From the NCBI GenBank assembly GCA_040401995.1, contig JBBANM010000011.1, forward strand, positions 31,454-95,453: a stretch of DNA of 64,000 bases, given 5' to 3'. This DNA comes from Haliscomenobacter sp040401995. GTDB lineage: Bacteria > Bacteroidota > Bacteroidia > Chitinophagales > Saprospiraceae. The position numbers were made by a program, and so were the translations under genes. Shown in pieces: positions 1 to 9,458 of the stretch (position 1 is the stretch's first letter; each line of letters begins with the position of its first letter). Below the pieces are notes generated by a model. The model ran no database searches. It had not been told where the DNA came from and was given only the letters and a program-made list of their open reading frames with translations.

Positions 1-135
1 TTTTGCCTTGCTCTTTCACCACCACTCTTCCTATCTTTTTCGTTGCAATGCCCCACATTGCGCCTCAAAAGATAGTCGATTGGCAGCAAAATACCGGCGA
101 CTAAAATGACACTTTATTATTCACCCGTTCCTAAG
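1..135 (+). repeat. TIR-bounded palindromic repeat (MITE-like), copy 1, cut by window start
   Basis: This stretch matches the full-length copies at 37175-37340 and (inverted) 44546-44710, with only a handful of differences from the latter. It ends at 135 in the terminal inverted repeat ACTTTATTATTCACCCGTTC plus CTAAG. The centre holds CTATCTTTT/AAAAGATAG arms around a GCAATG/CATTGC hairpin, so most of the unit can fold on itself. No ORF lies in it. The left end is outside the window. It lies directly upstream of the trehalose gene and may contribute to its leader or promoter. Confidence 0.85.
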
Positions 136-142
136 CAGAGCT

Positions 143-2332
143 ATGTCGCGTCTACTCCTCGTTTCGAACCGCCTACCGGTAACCATCGATAAAAGCAAAG
201 GGGAGTTGACCTACACTCCCAGTGCTGGTGGATTAGCGACTGGGCTGGTTTCAGTAGATAAAGCCCTCCCGCAATTGTGGGTAGGCTGGCCTGGATTGGA
301 AATCACCGATCCGGCCGAGCAAGAACAGGTACGGCGCGAGTTGGAACTACAACAACTCGCGCCGGTTTTCCTGACCCAGAAACAAATCCGGCTGTATTAC
401 GAAGGGTTTAGCAACAAAACCATTTGGCCGCACTTCCACTATTTTACCCAATACACTACCTACCGCGATGATTTTTGGGAAGCTTATTGTCAGGTAAATC
501 AAAAATTTGCCGACGTCATCGCTGCGTTGATTGAACCAGGAGACCTGGTTTGGGTTCATGATTACCAACTCATGTTGCTACCAGCCATGATCCGTGCCCA
601 AGTTCCGGATGCTTCCATTGGTTTTTTTCTCCACATCCCTTTTCCTTCTTACGAGTTATTCCGGGTTTTGCCTTGGCGGAAATCCATCCTGCAGGGCTTG
701 CTTGGCGCCGATCAAATTGGTTTCCATACTTTTGGCTACATGCGCCATTTTTTAAGCGCCGCCTACCGGATTGCCGGGCATGAGCACCATTTTGGCAAAT
801 TAAAAATTGAAGGTCGGGAGATCAACGTGGATGTATTCCCGATGGGGATTGATTACAACCACTACGCCTTCCCCAATACTGATCTCAATGCCGCCGATGA
901 TGCCGCAAAAATCGATCAGTTGGGGAAAAACCAACAACTCATTATTTCCATCGATCGACTGGATTACACCAAGGGCATCCCGCAGCGCCTCAAAGCTTTT
1001 CAGCAGTTCATTACCGATTACCCGGAATATCAAGGGCGTGTATCGCTGGTGCTCATCGTAGTGCCTTCGCGCTCCAATGTAGACAACTACCAAGAGCTCA
1101 AACAACAGGTTGATACTTTGGTAGGTGAAATCAACAGCGCCTTTGGCACTTTCGATTGGATGCCGATCCAATACCTGTACCGCTCGCTCAATTTCAATGA
1201 ACTCACCACCCTTTACCGCGTAGCCGATGTGGCCATGATCACCCCGCTGCGCGATGGGATGAACCTGGTATCCAAAGAATTTGTCGCCAGCAAAGAACAA
1301 AATAAAAAAGGCGTGCTCATCCTCAGCGAGATGGCCGGAGCCGCCAATGAACTTACCGAGGCACTGATCGTCAACCCGCACGACATCAAAGACATGGCGG
1401 AATCCATCCACCATGCCCTGGAAATGAGCGAAAGCGAGCAAGCTGCCCGCATGGAAAGCATGCAACTCCATTTGCGGCAACACAACGTAAGTCACTGGGC
1501 ACAAACTTTTATCAAAGAACTTCGCCGAACCATGGATCAACAACACCTCGATGCGCAATTCTTGCGTCTGGAAGGGGAGGCCCGTATCACCTATTTCAGC
1601 GCCTACAAAAAAGGCAAAAAACGCTTGATCATCCTGGATTACGATGGCACGCTGATGCAGTTTCACTCTGATCCTCAAGCTGTAGCCCCGGATCTTGAAT
1701 TGTTGCAAACCCTGGGGCATTTATCAACCATACCGGGCAACAAAGTAGTAATCAATAGCGGTCGGGATTGGCAAACTTTGGAAAAATGGTTGGGCCCCCT
1801 CGGCATTGAAATGGCTGCCGAACACGGGGTTTGGATCAAACGCGGCGGCTCATGGAAAATCAACCCAGGCTTGTCGGCCGCTTGGAAAGACGATATTCGT
1901 CCGGTATTACAAAACCTGGTGGAGCGTACGCCCGGCTCCTTCATTGAGGAAAAAGACTACTCTATGGCCTGGCATTATCGCCGTATTGATCGCGACTTGG
2001 GCGAGAAGCGCGTACGCGAAATCCGCGATGGCTTGCTTTACTTCACTGCCAATCACGATCTGCAGGTGATGGAAGGCAACAAAGTAGTGGAAATCAAACA
2101 CCTTAGCGTGAGCAAGGGGCGGGCTACCCTCAGTTGGCTCAACGAGGCCGATTGGGACTTTGTAACCGCCATCGGCGACGATCGCACTGACGAGGATATT
2201 TTTAAAGCGTTGCCGCCTGAGGCTTTTGCGGTAAAAGTGGGTGACGATAGCAGTTTTGCGAAATACTATTTACCGGGAGTGCCGGAGGTAAGGGTGTTGT
2301 TGGGAGATTTGGTGAAGGCGAGTTTTGAGTAG
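143..2332 (+). CDS. otsAB (fusion): Bifunctional trehalose-6-phosphate synthase/phosphatase
   Basis: Makes trehalose in two steps in the cytoplasm: UDP-glucose plus glucose-6-phosphate to trehalose-6-phosphate, then dephosphorylation. Residues about 1-470 are a GT20 glycosyltransferase with LLVSNRLPV, WVGWPG, VWVHDYQLMLLP, FFLHIPFPS, IDRLDYTKG and the loop PLRDGMNLVSKEFVA. Residues about 490-725 are a HAD-type trehalose phosphatase with DYDGT (nucleophile D499, D501), NSGRD, EHGVW and GDDRTDEDIF. Both catalytic halves look intact, and 729 aa is normal for such a fusion, which is common in Bacteroidota. The ATG at 143 begins right at the conserved N-terminal motif. It stands alone: repeat DNA lies on both sides. 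A role in osmotic or desiccation protection is family knowledge. Confidence 0.97.
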   Translation: MSRLLLVSNRLPVTIDKSKGELTYTPSAGGLATGLVSVDKALPQLWVGWPGLEITDPAEQEQVRRELELQQLAPVFLTQKQIRLYYEGFSNKTIWPHFHYFTQYTTYRDDFWEAYCQVNQKFADVIAALIEPGDLVWVHDYQLMLLPAMIRAQVPDASIGFFLHIPFPSYELFRVLPWRKSILQGLLGADQIGFHTFGYMRHFLSAAYRIAGHEHHFGKLKIEGREINVDVFPMGIDYNHYAFPNTDLNAADDAAKIDQLGKNQQLIISIDRLDYTKGIPQRLKAFQQFITDYPEYQGRVSLVLIVVPSRSNVDNYQELKQQVDTLVGEINSAFGTFDWMPIQYLYRSLNFNELTTLYRVADVAMITPLRDGMNLVSKEFVASKEQNKKGVLILSEMAGAANELTEALIVNPHDIKDMAESIHHALEMSESEQAARMESMQLHLRQHNVSHWAQTFIKELRRTMDQQHLDAQFLRLEGEARITYFSAYKKGKKRLIILDYDGTLMQFHSDPQAVAPDLELLQTLGHLSTIPGNKVVINSGRDWQTLEKWLGPLGIEMAAEHGVWIKRGGSWKINPGLSAAWKDDIRPVLQNLVERTPGSFIEEKDYSMAWHYRRIDRDLGEKRVREIRDGLLYFTANHDLQVMEGNKVVEIKHLSVSKGRATLSWLNEADWDFVTAIGDDRTDEDIFKALPPEAFAVKVGDDSSFAKYYLPGVPEVRVLLGDLVKASFE

Positions 2333-2404
2333 GGGAGCAATATCAACCCTATTGACTTAAAAAGTGATGCTTTTGCCTTTAACTTGCAAGACTTATATTA
2401 AAAT

Positions 2405-2688
2405 CTAGTATAAGTACGATCCAAATAAAAATGAGGATCGTACCTATATCAAAGGACACTTTATTTGCAATGGGAAAATAAGACTGGATAGTGAATTGAA
2501 TATGACTGAATCCAGCTATCGAGTAGAAAAAGGTGTCTTATACCGGATCAGCGCTTTGCGGTGGACTTTTAATAACTCCCTGTGATGCAAATAAAAATAA
2601 TTCAAAAATTAAACCTAGATAAAGCATAATGGTAAGATTTTAAAGGTTAATAAATTATTCAGTATCAATAATATAAAGGATGCAATTT
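2405..2688. repeat. 284-bp direct duplication, copy 1
   Basis: This unit runs from CTAGTATAAGTACGATCC to AAGGATGCAATTT and recurs, diverged but equally long, at 2760-3043. Near its left end it holds an inverted repeat (AAGTACGATCC/GGATCGTAC) with a 12-nt loop. The DNA is A+T-rich and no reading frame spans it convincingly. Together with copy 2 it fills most of the gap between otsAB and the subtilase gene. Confidence 0.85.
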
Positions 2689-2759
2689 ATGGCTGAAAAT
2701 TTGTTTGCCTCATCGCCGAAGGCGAGGTGCTAAACTTTCACAAAATCTAGTAAAAAACC

Positions 2760-3043
2760 CTAGTATAAGTACGATCCAAATAAAAATGAGGATCGTACTT
2801 ATGACAAAGGACACTTTATTTGCAATGGGACAATAAGAGTGGATAGTGAATTGAATGTGACTGAATTCAGCTATCGAGTAGGAAAAAGTGACTTATGAAA
2901 GATCAGCGCTTTTCGGTGGATCTTTAAGAACTCCCAGTGATGCAAATGAATATAATTCAAAAATTAAACCTAGATAAAGCATAATGGTAAGATTTTAAAG
3001 GTTAATAAATTAGTCAGTATCAATAATATAAAGGATGCAATTT
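2760..3043. repeat. 284-bp direct duplication, copy 2
   Basis: Second copy of the unit at 2405-2688, separated from it by 71 bp of unrelated sequence. Here the hairpin is perfect: ATAAGTACGATCC at 2765-2777 pairs with GGATCGTACTTAT at 2790-2802, and the 12-nt loop matches the one in copy 1. The last 90 bp, with AAACCTAGATAAAGCATAATGG, are almost unchanged between copies, whereas the middle has drifted. Confidence 0.85.
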
Positions 3044-3459
3044 TTGCTTTTAAATAAGTATTTCAAGTTTTTTTGAATGAGTTGTCACCTCAAATTTGAT
3101 CAACAGGCCAGGGTGTAATAAAAAAGGCAAAATCATTAGATTCGTTCAATTTGCTTGGCTTGTATAACAAGTAAGTTACTCGAAAAATCAATAGAATCAA
3201 AAAAATCGGTCAATTTTTTTTGCGCCAAGCTACCAATCTCAGATCTTCTAGTTATTAAAAAGATGTTAAGTTAGAGGGATTTTCATCCAGCAAGAGCATA
3301 AATAGCTAGAAATAGTACTTGATTTTCTGTATCTTGTTCATCGATCTCTTGAACTGCGGAGGGGAGGAAATAAAAATAAATCGGCATTTGTTGTTTAAAA
3401 CAGTGCGCAATTAACACATCGGTATAGAACGATCAATCTACCTTAAAAACCTTAATAAA
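3044..3459. other. Non-coding A+T-rich leader region of the subtilase gene
   Basis: 416 bp without a credible ORF. It must contain the promoter of the peptidase gene at 3460, but I could not place a convincing Bacteroidota TTTG/TAnnTTTG pair. No repeat family seen elsewhere in the window enters it. Confidence 0.4.
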
Positions 3460-4824
3460 ATGAAAAAACAACTTCTTTTTGGAATCCTTCCCAAAGTACT
3501 TTGGATGGTATTGATGTCGGTGTTTTTGTTGCAGTGTGCAAAACCGGTTCACGTTAAAGATGGTGAAGGGTGCTATGTATTGGTACCCATTAAAAAATCG
3601 AAATGGGAGATATTAAATTTCTTCCATAAAGCAGAATATACGAAAGTTTTCTACAATTGTGATGAGCTGGTTCTTGATCCAAGCATCAAAGGCGGTGCAG
3701 ACTGGCAAAAAACTTTACGTGAAAAAGGGTTTACCAAGATCGATTCTTGTAATTGCCAACAAAAATTGGAACTTTGGTCGCATACTGGCCTGCAAGCAGT
3801 TGATTTGGAAGGGGTTTTAAAAGATCCACCTAGAAGTGCTGATCCCGTTGGCGGTATTTCTTTTAATTATGTTCTAGATTTTACTCCCCCAAGGGTAAAT
3901 GATAAAGAACCAATTCCAACTTTTGATACAAATGATACGGTAAATTATTCTAATCTTTCATGTGGTACAAATAAAGTGAAAGTAGCAATTGTTGATTCTG
4001 GAGTTGAAACAACCAACAATTCGAATTTGACTAGATATAATTGGAGGAAGGTTCCTTCTTTTACACCAAGTTGTTCTACTTACCCTGCTACTTTAAATTT
4101 TGGGTATAACTTAATTCAACATGCATTAGAACCTGAGGATAGAAATGGACACGGGACACATGTAAATGGCATTGCAGCTGGCATAAGTCCACATGAAGGA
4201 AAGGATTTTAGATTTCCGCTCGAATTTATCAACATGAATTTTATTGAAGGGCCTACACCAAAAGGTAGTCTATTTAAAGCTGTTTGTGGACTCTATTATT
4301 CGCTCGAACAAAATGCCCAAGTAATCAATATCAGTTGGGGATACATCAATTACAACAATGACGAGAAACCGAGATTAATTGAAGATTTTTTGAATAAAGC
4401 TAAAATTAAAAATGTCGTTGTTGTAGCTGCAATGGGGAATAACCAAACCAATCTTGATGCAGGCAATAATTTCTGGCCAGCAAGTTTTGCTCAATATTTC
4501 GATAATGTAATTTCTGTCGGAGCTGTCGATCAGGCAGGTAATCGGGCAGTTTTTTCAAACTGGGCAACAACAAAGAATAAAATGACGATTGCAGCCCATG
4601 GAGTTGATATTAAAAGCGCATATACAAATGGGCGTTATGCAACTCAATCGGGCACTTCAATGGCAACCCCTTATGTGACGCGTACAGCGGCGGCAATTCG
4701 CTCTATTAAACCCCTAATGAGTGCCAGCGATATCAAAGCTTTAATTGTCTCTAAATCAAGAAAAGGAACTGGCAATTATAGGATCCTTGAACATTTGGCA
4801 ACCATTAATGAAGCATGTAAATAG
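3460..4824 (+). CDS. Secreted subtilisin-like serine peptidase (S8 family), lipoprotein
   Basis: A 454-aa S8 peptidase. The N-terminus (MKKQLLFGILPKVLW...) ends in a lipobox-like LLQC at about residue 26, so it is probably a lipid-anchored envelope protease. The catalytic triad is visible as D179 in VAIVDSGVE, H231 in NGHGTHVNG and S400 in SGTSMATP, with the oxyanion Asn at N327 in AAMGNN. Residues about 30-165 carry several Cys residues and may act as a propeptide or a structural domain. The gene is a single unit followed by a strong terminator (4901-4936), so it is not co-transcribed with the CHAT gene. Its substrate is unknown. Its A+T-rich codons differ from the G+C-richer genes after 12 kb. 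Confidence 0.93.
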   Translation: MKKQLLFGILPKVLWMVLMSVFLLQCAKPVHVKDGEGCYVLVPIKKSKWEILNFFHKAEYTKVFYNCDELVLDPSIKGGADWQKTLREKGFTKIDSCNCQQKLELWSHTGLQAVDLEGVLKDPPRSADPVGGISFNYVLDFTPPRVNDKEPIPTFDTNDTVNYSNLSCGTNKVKVAIVDSGVETTNNSNLTRYNWRKVPSFTPSCSTYPATLNFGYNLIQHALEPEDRNGHGTHVNGIAAGISPHEGKDFRFPLEFINMNFIEGPTPKGSLFKAVCGLYYSLEQNAQVINISWGYINYNNDEKPRLIEDFLNKAKIKNVVVVAAMGNNQTNLDAGNNFWPASFAQYFDNVISVGAVDQAGNRAVFSNWATTKNKMTIAAHGVDIKSAYTNGRYATQSGTSMATPYVTRTAAAIRSIKPLMSASDIKALIVSKSRKGTGNYRILEHLATINEACK

Positions 4825-4900
4825 ACCTTTTTTAAATAAGTGGGATATGGATGAAACACCAGCTGGTTTCATCTGAATCCTGATAGAGCTAATACTGGAA

Positions 4901-4936
4901 AGCGATAATCTTGCGGAAGAGATTATCGCTTTTTTA
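4901..4936 (+). terminator. Intrinsic terminator of the S8 peptidase gene
   Basis: AGCGATAATCT (4901-4911) and AGATTATCGCT (4920-4930) form a perfect 11-bp stem with an 8-nt loop, followed by a T run. An ATG at 4936 sits at the end of this T run, which argues against it as a translation start for the next gene. Confidence 0.85.
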
Positions 4937-4995
4937 TGTTAAGAAAAATAGATACTTTTAAGGACACACATTTTGAACCCTTAAAAGTAAGTACA

Positions 4996-7900
4996 ATGAG
5001 ATCCCCAATTTGTCTCTACCTTATAAGCATTTTCCATTTAGCTGTACTTTGTGGATGTCAACAAGAATCCACTAAAACTGATTTACAAGTTGAAACTTAT
5101 TCCCGACACCAGCCCTTTATCGAGCAAATTGCTAATGGAGAACTTGATTATGGGGGCTCTGTAGACAGACTCATAATTACCTCTTTAAAGCTTAATATCC
5201 TTGAATTTGGTTTTGCTAATTGGGCTCAAGACTCCATTTTAGCCTTAGCCTATGATAAAATGGGAGCGTATCTCTTGGGCGAAAAAAAGTATCAGGAAGC
5301 AAGAAATTCTTATCAAAAGGCATTGGCCCTTTACAAAAAAAAGTGGAAAGATTCGGGACACAAGAATATATTACGGATGTACCACAACATTGGTCTCTCC
5401 TTTGCTCGAAACAATGATTTCCAAAAAGCAATATCATATTTCGATTCAGCGGGTAGAAAAGCGGATCTTTTAAAGCCGGATTTACTTTTTCAAAACCCGT
5501 TTAGAAAAGCGGATTGTTATTCAGACATAGGTGCTTATTCGAATGCCTCTTCATTTTTTCAAGTTGCAGAGAACTGGTTAACAAATCCTGCCTTAAAAGG
5601 ATTGATCAAAACAAAATCGATTACGGAATTTTTTGTATCGTATGCTTCAAATTGTAGGTATTTGGGGGAGTATTCAAAGGGTATTGAGGTAGCAAGTAAG
5701 GGACTTTATCAAATTGAAAATTGCCAAGACCATTTACCAGTTTACTTTGCTGATCTTTATACTTCATTAGGGAACCTATGGGGTGATTCCTTACTTCAAT
5801 GCCGAAAAGGCTCGTTAACTTATAAGAGCGTACTTGATAATTCCATTCTATTCTTAAAAAAAGCACTCGATAATTATCAACAAATTCCTGATGTTAATGA
5901 TCGTTCATTGAGGTCAAGCGTTGCATTAGGCAATTTAGGCGAGTTGTTACGCAGAACTGGGCAATTAGATGAAGCAGAACGAATTCTAAGTGAGGGTCTT
6001 GATACTTTATCATTAAACCCTTTTGACAGTATTCTGCTAGCTCCGCTTTATATTAACCGGGGTGAAACCTTCTTTGATCAAAAAAAGTACAAACAAGCGC
6101 TCAATGATTATGATCAAGCGCTGGCCTGTCTAGTTCCCAATTACAAACCGGCTAAGAATGGGCAACTACCAGCTTTAAATCTTCCAATTCGGAATCGCAA
6201 TGATTTTCAATTGGTGCTGGGAGATATAGCACTAACCAATCTAAGCTTATGGAAAGAGGGGAAAGGAAAAGATCCCAATTTACTCCAACGCGCCGCCACC
6301 GTTTACGACACCCTCTTCAAATTGATCAACATCACCCGCGGCGACTTTATCAGCGATGACGAAAAGCTAAACTTAGCTCAAAAAAGTCAGCTAACATTGC
6401 GAAAAGCCGCTTGGTGTAGTGCTAAACTCGCCGAACTTTTTCCAAAACGAAAAGACTATTATTGGCAACAGGCCTTTCAAATTGCCGAGCAAAGCAAAGC
6501 GTTTGCCCTCATTGAAGCGGCGCGCTTAAAAAATGTATCGAATAATCTGGATCCTGCTTTCCGGGCAGAAGAACAAGATTTGTTGGAGCAGTACTCGCAA
6601 ATTGAAAACGAGTTATTGAGTGCGCGCAATGACCCCAAGCGCTTGGCGGTGCTTACTGTTGATAAATCGGAAGTAGTAGATAAAATCAGGATTCACCAAC
6701 AACGACTTAAGCAGCAGTATCCCAATTACTACGCCTTAAAATACCGCGGTGCAGACCTGTCGGTCGATAAAATTCAAAAACAAGTACTGGGAACTAATCA
6801 AGCATTGGTAGCTTATTATTTTCAGGACTCCGCGCTTAGTATTTTTGTCGTTACTCCAAATACCTTCCTGTTGAAGTCGGTTCCAATTCGGGAAGATTCA
6901 TTGCAAAACTTGGTCAATACCTACTTGGAATTATTGTCCTCCAATCGAAGCAACAAAGAAGCAGCAATAGCAAAATACGGCAATCAATTGTATTCCCTGT
7001 TGCTGCAACCAGTTGCTGGTATGCTGCCAGAACGTTTGATCCTTGTACCAGCGGGGCCGTTGAACAACCTCCCTTTTGAAGCTTTGTTGATGCGACCCCA
7101 GGTTGCTCCCTTTAAAGAACAACTAAGAGCTAAAAACTTTGTACTGTCGCGTTATGCCATCAGCTACTGTTTTTCGGCCAACTTGCTCTATGAAATGCAA
7201 CAAGCACAATTGCCACAACAGGTACGTTCCATCCCCGCCATCATGGCTGCTAATTTTCAGCAATTTCATGCCGGAAAAGCCAGTACGCAAACCAATCTGT
7301 CGAGCTTTTTACGGCAATCAGCCAGCTATCTAACGCCTTTAGGCATTCCGCAAAAACAAGAAGTGGACGGCATTGTCAAGGTCATACCCCAAGCCCAAAA
7401 ATACCTGAAGCTTTCAGCCACGAAAAAGGATTTTTTTGCAGCCAGCAAAAACAGCTCCATCATCCATGCGCCAACCCATGGTATTTTAAACCCTACCGAT
7501 CCCAGTCAAAGTTTTATTGCGTTTTCTCAACATGGAGATTCGCTGCGGCGTTCGGAGTTGCTTTTTGTAAACGAACTGTACAGTCGATTTTTGAATGTAG
7601 ACCTGATATTCCTTTCTGCTTGTCAAACGGCGACAGGCAAATTTATTGCCGGGGAAGGCAACATCAGTCTAGGGCGCGGGTTGGCCTATGCGGGCGTACG
7701 GAGTTTTATTTCTACCTTATGGAATGTACCAGTTGCCCCCAAGGCCAGCATTGCCGCCGATTTTTATCAGTCGTTTTTGTTGAAACACCAACCTAAAGAT
7801 GTTGCTTTGGCGCAAGCAAAACGCTTGGCCGCCGAGCAATACCCCGACCCCAATGATTGGGCTGGATTTGTATTGCAAGGTGCTTGTTTGCCCGCGGCGC

Positions 7901-8010
7901 AAAAAACGAATTATTGGCTGATCGCGGGTGTAGGTTTAGCACTTTTGTTTTTATTGGTTTTTGGTTTAAGAATGATGGCAAAACGGAGAAAAAACCTAGC
8001 ACGGGCTTGA
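4996..8010 (+). CDS. TPR-CHAT domain protein, lipoprotein with C-terminal membrane anchor
   Basis: A 1004-aa protein from ATG 4996. The in-frame ATG at 4936 lies in a terminator tail and lacks a signal. The signal ends at a lipobox-like LCGC at residue about 23. Residues about 60-480 hold TPR-type helical repeats (for example NIGLSFARNNDFQKAISYFDSAG and INRGETFFDQKKYKQALNDYDQALA). A linker helix region follows, then a CHAT domain at about 590-955 with the caspase-like dyad H828 (HAPTHG) and C876 (FLSACQT). A membrane helix (WLIAGVGLALLFLLVFGL) and a basic tail close it. CHAT proteins are clan CD peptidases; TPRs usually recruit or sense partners. The gene converges, 11 bp apart, with the sigma/anti-sigma pair on the other strand. 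Activity and target are not known here. Confidence 0.9.
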   Translation: MRSPICLYLISIFHLAVLCGCQQESTKTDLQVETYSRHQPFIEQIANGELDYGGSVDRLIITSLKLNILEFGFANWAQDSILALAYDKMGAYLLGEKKYQEARNSYQKALALYKKKWKDSGHKNILRMYHNIGLSFARNNDFQKAISYFDSAGRKADLLKPDLLFQNPFRKADCYSDIGAYSNASSFFQVAENWLTNPALKGLIKTKSITEFFVSYASNCRYLGEYSKGIEVASKGLYQIENCQDHLPVYFADLYTSLGNLWGDSLLQCRKGSLTYKSVLDNSILFLKKALDNYQQIPDVNDRSLRSSVALGNLGELLRRTGQLDEAERILSEGLDTLSLNPFDSILLAPLYINRGETFFDQKKYKQALNDYDQALACLVPNYKPAKNGQLPALNLPIRNRNDFQLVLGDIALTNLSLWKEGKGKDPNLLQRAATVYDTLFKLINITRGDFISDDEKLNLAQKSQLTLRKAAWCSAKLAELFPKRKDYYWQQAFQIAEQSKAFALIEAARLKNVSNNLDPAFRAEEQDLLEQYSQIENELLSARNDPKRLAVLTVDKSEVVDKIRIHQQRLKQQYPNYYALKYRGADLSVDKIQKQVLGTNQALVAYYFQDSALSIFVVTPNTFLLKSVPIREDSLQNLVNTYLELLSSNRSNKEAAIAKYGNQLYSLLLQPVAGMLPERLILVPAGPLNNLPFEALLMRPQVAPFKEQLRAKNFVLSRYAISYCFSANLLYEMQQAQLPQQVRSIPAIMAANFQQFHAGKASTQTNLSSFLRQSASYLTPLGIPQKQEVDGIVKVIPQAQKYLKLSATKKDFFAASKNSSIIHAPTHGILNPTDPSQSFIAFSQHGDSLRRSELLFVNELYSRFLNVDLIFLSACQTATGKFIAGEGNISLGRGLAYAGVRSFISTLWNVPVAPKASIAADFYQSFLLKHQPKDVALAQAKRLAAEQYPDPNDWAGFVLQGACLPAAQKTNYWLIAGVGLALLFLLVFGLRMMAKRRKNLARA

Positions 8011-8021
8011 GATCTATTTTA

Positions 8022-8864
8022 CTACCATAAACCAAAAATATCGTAAGGATGCTTCAGCTGGAGAAGCAGACTTCCAATTTCCTGCCGTACCTTTTCAGTG
8101 GTATCCGGATGTTTGTTGAGTTGGATTAAGCTATTTTTCAAAGTTTCACTCGATTTGTCCTTGCCAAATTGCGCTAAGGCCAGGTTCAATTGCAGTTTGT
8201 CGGGCTGATCGGTGTTTTTGAACAGCTTTAAGACCTGGCGATTGGCCAAACACGCCTCTAACCCTGAAATTGCCGCAGCATAGTTGTGGTTTTTTAATTC
8301 TTGGTGCGCCAAAAAATAGTACGCCATATTGAAAGTGGATTGCTTGGATAGTTGCTCCAATTCCGCCATCCCATTGGTTTTAAAGCCACAATAAATAGCC
8401 GAAGCTTCCTCGTAAATGGCGTCATTGGACAGTGGTTTTGCAGCATCGCCTCCCGCCACCGCCTCGCAATGGGGTTCTTGAAAATATTGATCTACGATTT
8501 TTGTGACATCAATCTGGGCGGGGATGGCTCCTAATGTGAAAACCAAAATTAGAACAGCGGGAAGTGCCATTAGAAGCGTTTTTTGCCAGATCGCCCATTC
8601 TTGATAAGCCATTCGGAAATGATCCCACCAAGATAATTTGATGTCGGCTAAAGGGCCATGATTGGTTCTGATTTCAGCGGCAAGCGATCTAATTTTTTGG
8701 GATTCGACAGTAGGGGAGGGGGGAGGCGCTAAAGACGTTGTTACAAATAGTTTTTCTAGTTCTTTATCGTTTTTAAGACTTTGCTTAAAAGTTTTTTCCT
8801 CCGTGGGGTTCATTTTCCCTTCCAAGAAGGTGTCAATTTGTTTTTTAAAATTTGTTAGGTCCAT
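8022..8864 (-). CDS. Putative anti-sigma factor, single-pass membrane protein with helical C-terminus
   Basis: A 280-aa protein encoded 12 bp downstream of an ECF sigma gene. Residues 1-60 are a soluble helical segment (MDLTNFKKQIDTFLEGKMNPTEE) of the kind that binds a sigma factor. One hydrophobic helix at about 95-115 (LLMALPAVLILVFTLGAI) spans the membrane. The C-terminal 150 residues are TPR-like helices (MAYYFLAHQELKNHNYAAAISGLEACL). No catalytic motif is seen. The position and one-helix topology suggest an anti-sigma factor that senses the periplasm. The assignment rests mainly on context. It converges on the CHAT gene. Confidence 0.65.
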   Translation of the reverse strand: MDLTNFKKQIDTFLEGKMNPTEEKTFKQSLKNDKELEKLFVTTSLAPPPSPTVESQKIRSLAAEIRTNHGPLADIKLSWWDHFRMAYQEWAIWQKTLLMALPAVLILVFTLGAIPAQIDVTKIVDQYFQEPHCEAVAGGDAAKPLSNDAIYEEASAIYCGFKTNGMAELEQLSKQSTFNMAYYFLAHQELKNHNYAAAISGLEACLANRQVLKLFKNTDQPDKLQLNLALAQFGKDKSSETLKNSLIQLNKHPDTTEKVRQEIGSLLLQLKHPYDIFGLW

Positions 8865-8876
8865 GGTTTTCCAATT

Positions 8877-9458
8877 TTATTCGCTAAAGAGCGAACTCGG
8901 ATCATTTGATAGTTGCATTCTAAAAGATTGTTTACAGCGAGTTATCAAAGTAGCAACAGAGCCTGGAGCTACATCAAATCCGGCTGCTTTTAAGAGGTTA
9001 GAAAGTTCAGTTTTATCAGTAATGGGGGGGACTTCAAAAAATAATGCCCACAACAAAATTTGACACTGCTTACCTAGTTTGGCTATAACCGCTTCAATTT
9101 TTGATCTTTCCACCGAATTATCGGGCGAATTGAATCGCTCCACAATCCAATGCACCAATCGGTCAAATTTGGACTGATTCCGCTGATATTCCTCGCAAAT
9201 GTTGCGACAAATGTTGCGGGCAAAACCCCAGCAGTTTTTGTTGGGCAGCCTATCGGCTTGAATGGCCTCAACAAAACGGATGATCGTTTCAGTTACCAAA
9301 TCCTCCCAAGAAACAAAAGTAAGATTGGGATAACGGTTGAAAAAATACTTGCCAATTTTTTGTAGGTCTTCCGACAAAAACAGGAGCGTCATTCCTTCTT
9401 TTAAACTTGTGTCGTCGTTTTTCTTGATCAATGCTACAATGTGATCACAATTTGTCAT
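8877..9458 (-). CDS. ECF-type RNA polymerase sigma factor
   Basis: A 193-aa sigma-70 family protein. Region 2 is visible at about residues 40-105 (SWEDLVTETIIRFVEAIQ and WGFARNICRNICEEYQR), and region 4 at about 115-185, ending in a helix-turn-helix (VAPGSVATLITRCKQSFRMQL). It probably directs transcription of a small regulon under control of the membrane protein encoded next. The pair faces away from the DUF6345-like gene and converges on the TPR-CHAT gene, a pairing that invites a regulatory link to CHAT or neighbouring exported proteins. That link is inferred from position only. Confidence 0.85.
   Translation of the reverse strand: MTNCDHIVALIKKNDDTSLKEGMTLLFLSEDLQKIGKYFFNRYPNLTFVSWEDLVTETIIRFVEAIQADRLPNKNCWGFARNICRNICEEYQRNQSKFDRLVHWIVERFNSPDNSVERSKIEAVIAKLGKQCQILLWALFFEVPPITDKTELSNLLKAAGFDVAPGSVATLITRCKQSFRMQLSNDPSSLFSE

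Noticed and set aside
800..1720. 306-codon frame antisense to the trehalose gene
   Set aside because: Lies wholly over a well-supported conserved enzyme, with no domain of its own; typical shadow of a codon-biased gene.
4936..4995. Upstream start for the TPR-CHAT gene
   Set aside because: The ATG lies at the end of a terminator T run, and the 20 extra residues precede a complete lipoprotein signal.
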